Assembly: GCA_015680685.1 (NCBI GenBank) | Contig: MNCI01016234.1 | Location: 100,332 to 120,834 of the forward strand | DNA: 20,503 nucleotides | DNA from: Gnetum montanum | Lineage: Eukaryota; Streptophyta; Gnetopsida; Gnetales; Gnetaceae | Direction of reading: 5' to 3' | Shown here: piece by piece, positions 8,931-18,586 of the stretch | Position numbering within the stretch: position 1 is the stretch's first letter | Layout of the letters: each line of letters opens with the position of its first letter | The notes under the pieces: model-generated | The model's input: the letters and a program-made list of their open reading frames with translations, nothing else | Database searches by the model: none | What the model was told of the DNA's origin: nothing | Made by a program: the position numbers and the translations under genes

Positions 8931-9760
8931 TCAGATTCCTTGGTGTGGCACCAACTTTGCACACACATAAGCACGCTCACAAATGAAAACGAGGTCACTC
9001 TACACCCCTGGCTATTACTCCAGTGTTAATTCTCAGTAGACCCCTGATGGATGCGCCTATGGAAAGGCCTCTTACCAGAAAAAATCAAGACCTTCAGGTG
9101 GCTAATCCTTCACCAAGTGCTCCCTGTTTGCACGTGGCTAAGGGCACATGGCATGCTCATCAATAACACCTACCCAATGTGTAATCAGTGCATAGAGATG
9201 CTCCACCACTTCACGCATGAATGCCACATGTCTAGACACTTATGACGTATGGTTGTCCTCCCCCTGCTTGACTACTCTGGAAATTCATAGACCTTGGCGA
9301 TATTGTGGACCATCTGGTGCACTAGAAACAAGTGGGTATTTAAAGGAATAGATCTTCCCCCACCTGCCACACTGGCTTACCAATTTCACAGACTCTAGGG
9401 TGAAATTACTGTGGTCATGGGTACGCATGCTTTCTTTAAGCCACCCGCTATCGAAATCCAGCATCAACTGAAGCTCTAACACTAAGTTACGTAGATGGGG
9501 TGGACTACAGTGCTGCAATGCATCGTGGCCGACTCGAAGCTAGATTTCTAGCCATTTTACACAAACTAGAGTGGGGAGGTCACTATGTTCCAAGGGTGCC
9601 AGATTTTGGTGACTGTCGAGGCTTTAGCTACGATGATTGGTGCACCTGCAATGGGGAATCGGATTCCCCCAGTTGGGAGGTCCTAGGCCACAGTAGCTAA
9701 TTTCTTCTATGGTCCCATTCCTTGGACGACTAGTGAACACATTAGGGGGATGGCCCTTCC
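8931..9760 (+). pseudogene. LINE ORF2: zf-RVT-like module and C-terminal extension
   Basis: In the third plus frame, MRLWKGLLPEKIKTFRWL at 9051-9104 leads to HQVLPVCTWLRAHG and a Cys/His set CNQC...H..HEC ending near 9230. This is the zf-RVT pattern found after many plant LINE polymerases. The same frame continues with AILWTIWCTRNKWVFKG near 9297-9347, the usual next block. It then runs on to about 9760 with eight stops, all TAG or TAA. No RNase H motif (the N.DG-type start) was seen in this stretch, so the extra length is not explained by that common domain. Confidence 0.7.
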
Positions 9761-10425
9761 ACCTACTTGGCACACCATGATGGCATTGGTGGAGAGTTGC
9801 TTCATTCAGTCGAGCTCACATCACAAACTCAATGGGTACACTTTATGTTCCTCCAGAGCATGCACGTCGAGACTCTCATCAACCTCCCACACTTCCTTTG
9901 GGCATCTTTGCAATGGTGGCACCATGGCAGATACCCTGGAGTAATCTGTGTCCTCTGGCAGGCTAGTACCCCAATCCCACTGCTTCAACCGCAACCTCAA
10001 TCGGTGTAGCTATATCAACGGAGGCAGAGGTGGCTTGGTTCCCAAGTGGGGAGTACAATGGTCTCGAACGGGACCTCGGTTACACCCCCCAAGGACCCTC
10101 AAGATAATGAAGGTGGGTAGGACAGGCTAGGATAGGTCTCGTGGAGTGATGCATTGACTACCATTGATGGACCCACAGACAACACTAAGGGACAGCTTCC
10201 TAACAATCCACCACTCCCCCCACAATCATACAACTAGACACTTCTTTGGATCGAAAATGTTATCAGACATCACATGATAGACATTGCCTAGATAATTGAA
10301 GAAAATAGATGTTTCTTTGTAGAAGGCCTAGGGGAGTTGGTTCCAAGACTCCAAACCTCCAAAGAGAGTCAGGGCTCCAACCAAAACTCCCCTAAAAGCC
10401 TCTAGCATGGGGGTGGGAAGAGAGG
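9761..10425 (+). pseudogene. Unassigned 3' reading frame of the LINE
   Basis: The second plus frame is open from about 9760 to 10006. It then continues to about 10400 with only TAG stops (near 10007, 10115, 10130, 10226, 10286, 10403). It reads as convincing protein: a Trp/His-rich block (HFLWASLQWWHHGRYPGV at about 9890-9943), a Pro/Gln-rich link, then IENVIRHHMIDIA and RCFFVEGLGELVP near 10250-10345. It could be a further ORF2 C-terminus after a frameshift at about 9760, or a third ORF. I do not recognise the domain. The G-rich part after 10425 looks like 3' UTR. Confidence 0.5.
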
Positions 10426-10631
10426 GGCCTGGGACTGCTAGATCAATCTGAAGCTTTGGGTAAGGGTTTGGGAATAGGGCATACTGTGCACCTGAAATGA
10501 TGCCTGCGGTGGTTACGGTTTGTAGGGGACCCGGGGTTGGGGTCCGTGGTCGGTGTGGGGCTAGTAGCTCTGGCCTACATTGTACTAATGTATAGCCTTC
10601 TTTTTGGGAATACAATTTGCTTGATTTTTTT

Positions 10632-10649
10632 CAAAAAAGAAAAAAAAAA
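10632..10649 (+). other. LINE 3' oligo-A tail
   Basis: The A-rich run with a single G follows a TTGATTTTTTTC sequence typical of plant LINE 3' ends. It abuts the right target-site duplication at 10648-10660. Confidence 0.8.
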
Positions 10650-10660
10650 CATAGAAGGTA
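10648..10660. repeat. LINE target-site duplication, right copy
   Basis: Identical 13-mer to 2895-2907. Its first As overlap the oligo-A tail, so the exact border is ambiguous by one or two bases. Confidence 0.85.
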
Positions 10661-10680
10661 CCATGAATATGATAGAGAAA

Positions 10681-10769
10681 GTACTCTTAGGTTTCTAACT
10701 TAAGAAACTAGATTCAATTACAAATACCAAATGTACTCTTGGGTGTCTAACATGAGAAAGTAGATTAAA
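10681..10769. repeat. Imperfect 52-bp-period tandem duplication
   Basis: 10681-10717 and 10733-10769 match at 31 of 37 positions, each starting GTACTCTT. It lies just after the resumed gag-like sequence and may be a duplicated coding or leader block of the gypsy relic. Confidence 0.8.
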
Positions 10770-11422
10770 TGGTGAAAATAGCATAGTCATGAATTCCTTG
10801 ATGTAGCCTAAGGTAGATACTATTCATTGTTACATAGGTGCTCAAGCCATGACTTTTCTCAAAGGAAGAAATTGAAACACATCATAGATAGACAAAGAGC
10901 AAAATAAGAGAAACTTTTCATATCTACATTCAATGAATACTATAAAAAATGAGGGTCCATTTGATTCAAAGACTAATAGATCAAGTGACCAAAGAAGAGG
11001 ATGGACTTAAAGAGAGAGAGATATTATTAAGAAGTGTAACAAACATCCATTCCTTTATATCAAGGATGTTCATTCTTACAAGAGAAGTGAAAAATAGAAT
11101 CCAATGAAGGAGGTGATTCAACAAAAGACTTTATCAATACAAAAATCTATTTGAAATATTGTAGTAATGGTGAAAAGATATGAGATTTTGTTAATAAAAA
11201 ATTCATAGCTATGTAAAATATAGAAAATTCATGTACAAGACAAGGATAAGAAGAAGAAGAAAGAAATAGGAAAGGACATGTATATGCATAAAGGAAAAAT
11301 TGCTAATGTAGATGAGGTTGCTAACTTAGATTTAATAGATGATGATCGATGTGACTTATGCTAATATGAAAATACTAAACGATGTTGCCATTTCATTTTA
11401 AATTTATAGGAGTCAATTGGTG
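10770..11422 (+). other. Decayed interior of the gypsy-like element, no domain recognised
   Basis: The sequence is AT-rich with short lysine-rich open stretches, for example near 11240-11370. A Cys-containing DDDRCDLC motif is at about 11339-11362. By position it should hold protease or reverse transcriptase, but no RT motif is visible. That portion was probably deleted. Confidence 0.35.
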
Positions 11423-11880
11423 GAATGAGTACGACCAATTTTGAATATAAACACATATTCAGTTAGTAATCCTAGTAGCATTATTGTTTAGTTTGCCTCA
11501 TAGCATAATGCTTGGTTATCCTAGTAGTAGGTATGTGAGTTCATGATGTCTACAAAAAGATAGGAGTTGACATGCATCACAATTAGGCTAGTTTAGGATT
11601 TAATTTCATTATTAATTAGATGAAACAATTAATTTCTATGTTATTGATTAGTTTAGTTCAATGCCCCAACATCATATCATATGCCTCACTTGAACTAAAC
11701 CATACGTGATAGAGTTGTCACTAGTCCAAGTGAGAAGATAAAGACCTATGATTAATGCTTAAAAATATTGATACCAAACTAGTCCCATCCATGGAATTTG
11801 ATTGGATTGCATGTGAATACTTGTGATTTATATGGTTGGACATAGAAAACACTTTCTGCTCATCATATGGTTATTTCTAA
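11423..11880 (+). repeat. Dispersed repeat, copy A
   Basis: This aligns in the same orientation with 18587-18992. The clearest block is 11741-11865 against about 18862-18990, which shares GACCTATGATTAA-like and CTTGTGATTTATATGGTTGG-like words. The start shares AATGAGTACGACCAATTT. No protein frame stands out. It sits directly before the integrase zinc-finger relic, so it is either an insertion or a non-coding part of the host element. Confidence 0.65.
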
Positions 11881-11894
11881 CCAATAATTTTCCA

Positions 11895-12420
11895 TGATTT
11901 GCACCATTATGCTAAGTCTTGTGAGTGCTATAAATGAAATGGTAAGGTAGAAATACATTTTGAGAGACCACAATAATGGATAGCCTTTGGATTTATGGGG
12001 AATTAACTTCATGGATTCCATCACCCCATCATTGAATGACAAATACTACATTATTTTACTGTAGATTATTTTACAAAGTGGAAAAAAGCACTTATAGTTA
12101 CTAATTGCACTACAATAGCTATCACTAATATCTTTGAGCATTATGTACTAAATAGGTTTGATGTGTTATGTGCACTAATATTAGACAATGGTACACCTTT
12201 TAAAATGGTAACATTTAAGAAGTTGATGCAACACTTAGGAGCAAATCATAAACTAACAACACCTTATCATACCTAAGCTAATGGTCAATATTAAGTCACA
12301 AACTATGAGATAACCGAAATATTAACATGCATTGTTTGTAAATATATGAAAGACTATAGCACAAAACTCAATGATGCACTATAGGTTAACTTGGAAAGTT
12401 CCTATTGGTTAAGCTTCTTA
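11895..12420 (+). pseudogene. Ty3/gypsy-type integrase, zinc finger and catalytic core
   Basis: HDLHHYAKSCECYK at about 11893-11940 resembles the HHCC zinc finger of plant gypsy integrases. PLDLWGINFMDSI follows at about 11984. After a frameshift near 12050 the core reads TVDYFTKWKKA at 12058-12090, then ILDNGTPFK at about 12178-12204. LGANHKLTTPYHT lies near 12235-12272, and ANGQY comes next. Both catalytic Asp are present. The position of the catalytic Glu after ANGQ appears to be a TAA stop. The intact enzyme inserts retrotransposon cDNA into chromosomes. The order zinc finger, DDE core, GPY/F tail in gypsy style makes Ty1/copia unlikely. Confidence 0.8.
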
Positions 12421-12532
12421 CAAGCTACTATATCGAAAACTACTCAAATTGCTAATTCAAATAGAGCTTTATAAACCTAATATTGGGTATTAATTAAACT
12501 TAGACCTTACATTATCATAATGTGTATAAATA

Positions 12533-12740
12533 ATGAATTTAAATATGCTAAGAAAAAATAGAATTATTGTCCTCATGCATAATGAAGTGCATAATGTCTA
12601 TAATAATCATAGGTATGACTTTAGGATTAGATATCTTAATGCCCAACTAGGTAACAAGGTTCTCTATTATAACCCACATCATATACTCCAATGTACTAAA
12701 TATCAAATGCTTTGGAAAGGACCATACTTCATATGATTTA
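12533..12740 (+). pseudogene. Gypsy integrase C-terminal GPY/F-like tail
   Basis: The open frame from the ATG at 12533 carries YLNAQLGNKVLYYNP, then YQMLWKGPYFI. This matches the end of plant Ty3/gypsy polyproteins, where a vlLy....k....W.GPY.i pattern defines the GPY/F module. The ATG is not a true start, since the frame belongs to a polyprotein broken by stops and a frameshift after the core domain. Confidence 0.7.
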
Positions 12741-13220
12741 CAGGTCTAAGACCTTACAAATTTACCACTTATTAAATGCACATAAACTTATCCTAGTGAA
12801 CATATAATAAATTAAGCGATTTTGAGAATCTTGTGAAACTAATCTTGTAAAATCCATATTTTGCCTCTCCTACTCAAAACTCAGTCATTTTGGGGGCACT
12901 TAGGGAGGGAGGCAAGAAGGTTTCAAAGGAGATCCCTTGTTCTAAGTTGAGTGCATTTTTACCTTTTTATTTTACACTTTATTATTTCATAATTTCTTAA
13001 ACTTTTTTAATTTTTGGAATAGTTTCAAGTTCATTTTCATCTTCTATTTCTTCATATGGTTGTTTTCATTTCTTACTATTTTATACTTTGTTTTATAATT
13101 TTACAATTTCTTTGAATCATCTTGTAGATATTCTTTGAAAAAGCTTCCAATTGTTTGTAGGAATCAGTTTCATTATTGGAATTATATTCTATTCTATCAA
13201 ATTATTGAAGGAATAATCAT
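12741..13220. other. AT-rich stretch after integrase, no gene
   Basis: A G-rich word TTTTGGGGGCACT at about 12888 is a possible but weaker polypurine tract. Otherwise only T-rich low-complexity sequence is seen. Confidence 0.4.
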
Positions 13221-13250
13221 AAAAAGGGGGTAGGTGGGGTGTTGGACCAA
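13221..13250 (+). other. Candidate polypurine tract and 3' LTR start of the gypsy relic
   Basis: AAAAAGGGGGTAGGTGGGG ends right at TGTTGGACC (13240). That arrangement of a purine tract directly followed by TG is what precedes a plant LTR. It lies about 500 bases past the GPY/F module. No matching 5' LTR was found on the left, so this remains tentative. Confidence 0.35.
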
Positions 13251-13591
13251 AAAAGAAAGAATAATAATGTTAAAAAAATTCAAATGACAACATATCAACA
13301 AAGAGTGAACCTGTAGGAAATGTTTAATGGTTGTGGGAATAACATTTTATTTTATTTTTCTTACAACCAATCTTGAAAAACCTTTTCTCTAGGGTAGGAA
13401 AAGGATTATGCCTTCCTCTCATTGTAAGCACCCCTGACAAGTTTTCAATTCTTACTATAAGGTTGCTTATAAAGAAAAGTAAAAAATTATCTTTAAAGGA
13501 AAAAGAATAGATTAATTAAAAAAATGAATAAATAAGAACAAAACCTAAAAGCTTATAATCGTTAAGCCTTCAAAAAATAAATTAATTAATA

Positions 13592-13930
13592 CTCATCATC
13601 ATCATTCTAGCTTTGTTCCACCAAGATGGATTTGGTTACATGAGTTATTTTTCATTATTTGCCTCTATGAAGAGCTAAATCCTTATTTATTTGTAGTTTC
13701 TTTAAATCATCTTTGATCATTTTTTCCCATGTCTTCTTTGGTCTTCCTTCCGATGGCTTTCCTAGAATAGTGATGTAGGAACCTTTATTTATAAGCTCAT
13801 TGTCTAATCCTCTTTGCACATGTTCAAATCATCTAAGTCACCATTCTTGTAACATATCTGAAATAGGAGTCACTCCAAGTATTTAGCTTGCATTAATTGT
13901 TCAACTTTCATTGAAAGCTTTTTGTCTTGA
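13592..13930 (-). mobile_element. 5'-truncated RTE-like LINE 3' end
   Basis: On the minus strand the sequence gives ILGVTPISDMLQE, then a RWFGHVQR-like block decayed to FEHVQRG. GRPKKTWEKMIKDDLKKLQ follows at about 13690-13750, then a stop and a tail ending TGATGATGATGAGT. This block order (GHVQRR, GRPKKTW, Asp-Leu) is the familiar C-terminus of a plant non-LTR polymerase protein. Tails of short ATG-type repeats instead of poly-A fit the RTE clade. Everything upstream of the C-terminus is missing, which is normal 5' truncation during target-primed insertion. Two stops show that it is old. Confidence 0.75.
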
Positions 13931-14450
13931 AGCTACAACTAAAAAGTGACATACTCCTAAAGAAAGATCATAGTGATGCTCTTGTTGTTGAAAAAAAATT
14001 ACACAACGAACCTTCTAAACAAAGTAGAAGAAAAGTAGCCGAAGACACTTTCAAATGCAAGAAAAGAGAGTAGATAAAGTAGGTTGATCACCAAAAATGA
14101 TATCATTTATGCTTGGTTGAAAGTTTTTATGAGTTTTGGATGTTCATTTCCAAGCATGAAAAGTAATGAGATTATATCATTCATCTCTTTATCTCCATTA
14201 ATAAGAGATTCTTATCATGGGAGAGATGTCACCCTTATCACATGTGAGACTAAAAATAACTTGTGAGCATATATGTTGAAGAAAGGAGAAAAGACTGAGA
14301 GGTTTGATAAGGGTGTAAGTTTAAAGGAATTTGTTGATTTCTTGGACTTCAACTATAGCCCCCACTATTCACATGGTACATTATCACTTATATTTTTCAT
14401 TTCTATTAGGAAATATTATTTGAATACAATTTTTTTCTTATTATATCACT
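13931..14450. other. AT-rich sequence, no supported gene
   Basis: A 60-codon open stretch at 14084-14266 has no recognisable motif and no coding support. Confidence 0.45.
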
Positions 14451-14451
14451 A

Positions 14452-14730
14452 GAAAGGCATGAGATCCATGTTCAAATGTCTTTCTATGGTAAGAGTAATA
14501 ACTTAAAGAATTAATTAATATCTAAAGAAACCATTATTAGGGTTAATTTGGAAAGACGTGATCCATGCCTAAAGGTAGGCTACTTCTAAGAATCTTATGG
14601 TCTCTTTAACTAATCTTATTATGTGATTGAAAAAGGATGTGACACATGCCTAAAGGTACTTCTTTGATAAGATTAGCAATGATTGTGAGATTGGAAAGGC
14701 AAGTGATCCATTCCTAAATGTGCTTCCTTA
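14452..14730. repeat. Four diverged tandem units around GGAAAGGC..GTGATCCATGCCTAAA
   Basis: Similar blocks of about 35 bases start at 14452, 14551, 14631 and 14694, with spacings of 99, 80 and 63. Each has a GAAAGG-like start, a GATCCATGCCTAAAGGT-like core and a CTTCTT or CTTCCTT end. The shrinking spacing suggests internal deletions in an old array. Confidence 0.7.
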
Positions 14731-15251
14731 ACCAATGGCCAATGTCAATGCATTAAAAATAATGACTAATTAATTATTTATAATGATTCTAATGCACATT
14801 TTCCAATTTTTTCTTAATTATGTGATTATATTTCAACATGGTTGATGAGTTGGTCTCGTAGTGGTGGGCCCAAGATAATGCAATTCACTATCACTACAAG
14901 AGATATGGACTTGGTTTGCAATCTTAATAGATGGGTATGGTGATCATTATTAATCATGATACACACTAAGTATCTATTCCAACTGTGGTAAGGCATGTCA
15001 TGTCTCATTTCTACAATCCCTTTTGACTTCATTTCATTACATTGTGATCTACATTGATAGTGCTTCTCCTTATCCTTCATTACATAAAATAGTAAAATTT
15101 AATGAACCAAATGGATGAACTAGTTACCCTAAAGTGTAGGGAACAATATTTCATAATTTCCTTATATCTTGAATACCATATTTTCCTAGTTTTGATTAAA
15201 ATCTAAAGGATTAGAGAAATTCATGATGAAAAATCTTTGGAAGACTAATAA
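14731..15251. other. No feature seen
   Basis: AT-rich intergenic-type sequence. The open stretch on the minus strand at 14826-15080 lacks motifs and is not treated as a gene. Confidence 0.4.
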
Positions 15252-16143
15252 TTGATCTTTGGTGATTATAGATGGTACCCAAGTGAGTTCTTGAAGTTAG
15301 AAGACCCTCATAACCACATAAGAAAAGACAAAGAAGAGAGCATGATAGAGGAAGAGGAAGCAGAGATGATAGAGAATAAGCATAACAAGCTTGTGTATAA
15401 GGAAAATCTTAAGAAGAAACAAAAGTGCAATTCAAAATGATGCAATAGCCTATACCATAGCCACATAGGGAGATGTGATATCAAGAGTACTTGAAGTAAG
15501 AAGATAGCTTACACTCACTAGTGAATGTGTGTAGATAATAAAAGATAAAATATTCATGGCTATTGTTATGAATGAACTTAATTTTAGGTCATTTCTAGAA
15601 TTTGCACCATATGAGGTATCAAAACAGTTGCATTCCTCTTCATTCTAGCCAAATTTTCAACTATTAGAGAATGATTCCTTGGAGAAACATACTATTTTTA
15701 GCACAATAGATAAGTGGATTCTATAGTTAAGATCGAAGGATTTTGAATGTCATATTTTATTGAGGCTATTGTTGTAGAATTGGAATTCCTAACATTGGTA
15801 CAAAAATAATATAGAGAAAAATAATTTATGGTTGGAAAGAGCCTCTAGATACAAAAGCAAGGCATTTGGATCCTTATCTCTAGTTGAGAAGATATATTTC
15901 AAAATAGGGATGTAACACATTTTTTCCATAAAGTACTTAAACAAAATATTGACTTATGTAGCAAGGGTAAGATTCATTCTTTATGGAAGTTATCTGGAAA
16001 ACTTGGTTCATTTCATTTTCTTGAAAAATGGGAGATGATTCAGGGAGAAGTAATTAGACAAGCTAAGACTTCCATTTCCTTATCTTATTAGAATTTTTTG
16101 CAAGTGAGTCAGAATGCTTGGGTATACAAATGACGTTGCAAAA
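15252..16143 (+). pseudogene. Decayed coding sequence of unknown type, upstream part
   Basis: An acidic, Glu/Lys-rich open stretch lies at 15252-15440. It is followed in another frame by a coherent run to about 15880 with mostly TAG and TAA stops. At 15888-16090 the third frame is open for about 66 codons and reads HFFHKVLKQ, then KIHSLWKLSG, then EVIRQAK. That is faintly like the FFH..A..R..N.I..L linker between endonuclease and polymerase of LINEs. The first frame is also nearly open across the same bases. It may be a LINE scrap or the N-terminal part of the unknown protein that follows; I cannot decide. Confidence 0.35.
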
Positions 16144-16980
16144 ATAGCACCAAGTGCATCATATACTGAGATGATTAAAATAATGTCTACCATGCAGGAT
16201 AGGAGCAATACATCCAAACATAGAAGATTCACAAAGCACACTATCTAGTGGTAGAAACCTATAGTGTAGGTCCTAGTACATATATTCCTAGAGTAGATCT
16301 TAGGGGCTATTGACAAGCCATGAGCCATCTACAAGAAATGTCATGGTTATGAGTTGGAGGCCAAAAGACTTTTAATAGTTATTAAGTTTATCTAGAATGA
16401 ACTTAAAGTCTCTATGAATCTTGGCATTAGATAGATCTCACTAAATTTTACAATAAGTAACTAGAGAAATCAAATTTTTGGGAATGCTGTTGCATTCCAA
16501 GTTACTTTGTGTCAAATGATGGGACCATAATTTTGGTCATGCCTCATGAAGGACAAGAAGATGTGGAAAAGGATGTGGCTAATCACATTAGTATAGCTTT
16601 GAATGTCTCAACAACATCCATTCTTGATCTCACTATGATGTAAGATGTTTAGGTATCTACTAGTATTGGTGGTGTAGAAAAATGAATCATGAGTGTTAAA
16701 AAACAAGAAGATACTTTGGAATTTGTTACTACAAAGTGGATAGAATATTTAATTCATTCTTAAAATTCCTAAAAATATCAAATTGGTGTAATATGAATTG
16801 ATCTTGCTTGAAAAGAAATTAATGCTAATAAAGGCTCAACCGTAGCATGTAGAATTAAAAGTGTAATACTTAGAAGATAAGGTGCTCAAAATTTATGCTT
16901 AATTATAAGGTCTCACTAGGTTTGTAGCTCCAAAGTTTCTTGGAAAATTCAGAACCAAAGAAGTACAATAAAATATGAAG
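16144..16980 (+). pseudogene. Unknown protein relic, middle part
   Basis: The first plus frame is coherent from 16144 to about 16530. It includes a Met-rich start, a KHRRFTKHT block, KPIVxVLVHIFLE, then a Lys/Leu-rich helix-like run (YELEAKRLLIVIKFI). Its stops are nearly all TAG. From about 16520 to 16755 the third frame looks better (MPHEGQEDVEKDVANHISI). The first frame takes over again, with a Leu/Lys/Glu-rich heptad-like run near 16804-16980 (LLEKKLMLIKAQP, YLEDKVLKIYA, LTRFVAPKFLGKFRT). I see no family signature. Two frameshifts and many stops make it dead. Confidence 0.45.
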
Positions 16981-16990
16981 TAATGTCACC

Positions 16991-17977
16991 ATGTTGAAGG
17001 AGGAAAACAAAGAATCAACACAAGAAAACCAAAGGTTAAGACTAGTAGCCAAAGAGAAAGAGTAGTTAGAAAATGAGCTAATTCATCTCTATGAATAGGC
17101 TATAAACATTGATGTTGAAATCAAGAAGTTAGTTTGTAAAAACTAGAATCTATAAATGATACAACTTAGAGCATTGTAGAAAAGGTTTGCAATAGAGATT
17201 CGGATATGTAACAATGCGAATACTAAACAAGACATGATTAAAATATATTAAAAGAATCACGTGGATTTTCAAAAGGAAATCATGATAGATAAAGTCCATA
17301 TTAATATTGCTTTACAACAATATCTAGATGCAACTTGGAAGAGAATCTTTGAAAAAATCTTAGTTGTACATAAAGGACACATCAAGTTTAAAGATTTGTA
17401 CATAGAAGATATGACCCACTACATGGTGCTTACTAACATTAGTTTTGCTAATCTTATCATGTTGATAGTTAATCATCTAAGGAATGAAGTGGAAAAATAA
17501 GTAGAAAGAACATTTGTAATGTTTGAAAATTAGAACAAACTTTACATTGAAACAAAGAAAAAACCTCAAGCAGTAACTATAGAGCTAGAAATCCTCTAAA
17601 CCCACTACACAAAATAATGGGATGTCATAGAGGATCTAGCAAAAAGAGTGGTGAATTACCTAGATCTCAAGAAGAAATTTAGAACATTTGATGTTGAGTG
17701 CAAGCTATTTTCTACTTAGTTCATTTGAGCAAAAAAATTGTTTCTAAATTTTCCATGTGCATGAAAAGTCCCAACGAAAATAATTCTATCCTACTTGGCT
17801 TAGAATGTTAATGATTCATGGATAGATCTCTAGATAAGTGTCAAGCCCTACTAAACCACTTTCATATGGTTGGAAATTTTGTTAATCAAAAACTAGAATC
17901 ACCATGGTAGAATGAGTCACCATGACTAGGTACAACATAAGGCCTTGCTATTGAAGAAAGTTTTTGAAGACTTGTAA
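16991..17977 (+). pseudogene. Unknown coiled-coil-like protein relic, C-terminal part
   Basis: From the ATG at 16991 a single frame runs about 328 codons to a terminal TAA at 17975-17977, with no frameshift needed. It has 18 internal stops: 10 TAG, 6 TAA and 2 TGA, so 16 could be former Gln. The first 60 residues (MLKEENKES, LRLVAKEKE, LENELIHLYE) have the charge and Leu spacing of a coiled coil. A cleaner 79-codon segment lies at 17261-17500 (HINIALQQYLDATWKRIF, YMVLTNISFANLIMLIVNHL). The end reads HKALLLKKVFEDL. No zinc knuckle, protease, polymerase or integrase motif is visible. It may be a retroelement structural or accessory protein or a captured host gene; neither is proven. Confidence 0.55.
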
Positions 17978-18586
17978 GTTTTGTAATTATTTTTTATGTA
18001 TGTCTAGTGCTTCATCACTTTGGAATTACTTGTATAAATAATGTAATGTGGAATTTTAGTTATTAGTTAGTTAGCTTAGGTGCCTTCATAATTTTGTAAT
18101 AGACTCTATCCCACTTTTGTTCAAATCGAGGATAAGTATTTAGTTAGTCATGAGGGCATGATGAACTACTAGTTAGTTGTATGTGACATTGCACCTATGA
18201 TATCATGTGATATCATATACTTTCATATAATATCATAGATGTGATGTATCTAGGGTAGGTAATACCCATAATACCACTCACTTACCATATTAAATGCACT
18301 ATTTGACCATCATAGTAGGAAAACTCTATCAGTGTGATTTCATAGCCTGAGTAAAAATTAGCAAGTGTCCATTTCATGAACTTAAATTATTTGAATGGAG
18401 TTTGATTCAATTCATATTGTAATTAGATATAATTCATGATAGTAATAAGATCAAAATTAATTGACCTTTATTGCAACACTTTCAAACTAGTTTAATATTT
18501 TCTTATGAGTAACATACTTTCACTTTATTTACTTTGATAAATGTAGTTAATATTTTAATTATAGAATGTATGTTAAACATATAGAA
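17978..18586. other. AT-rich stretch, no gene
   Basis: Apart from the palindrome cluster at 18196-18235 nothing is recognised. It may be the 3' untranslated or terminal region of the preceding relic. Confidence 0.4.
18196..18217. repeat. Perfect 10-bp inverted repeat TATGATATCA-TG-TGATATCATA
   Basis: Both arms are exact with a 2-base spacer. Further TATCATA words occur at about 18211 and 18231. It could form a short hairpin or be a dyad binding site; chance in AT-rich DNA is possible. Confidence 0.7.

Larger units (their letters stand above)
2908..10647 (+). mobile_element. L1-type LINE, near full length, inactivated, with a nested insertion
   Basis: The element runs from the left target-site duplication to an oligo-A tail followed by the right copy. 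In order it contains ORF1 (DUF4283-like), endonuclease, reverse transcriptase, a zf-RVT-like module, a long C-terminal frame and a 3' tail. Removing the insert at about 3660-5590 leaves about 5.8 kb, close to typical plant L1 elements. It is more GC-rich than the DNA it landed in. It carries dozens of in-frame stops and several frameshifts, so it cannot now move. It inserted in the same orientation as the surrounding gypsy-like relic. Confidence 0.85.

Noticed and set aside
9285-9518. 77-codon minus-strand open frame
   Set aside because: Shadow of the LINE ORF2 C-terminal frame on the plus strand.
10328-10615. 95-codon minus-strand open frame
   Set aside because: Antisense of the LINE 3' region, Pro-rich because the plus strand is G-rich. 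No motif.
14826-15080. GGTCTCGTAGTGGTGGG-like words as a tRNA-derived SINE promoter
   Set aside because: The A-box resemblance is weak, no B box lies at proper spacing, and no A-rich tail is present.
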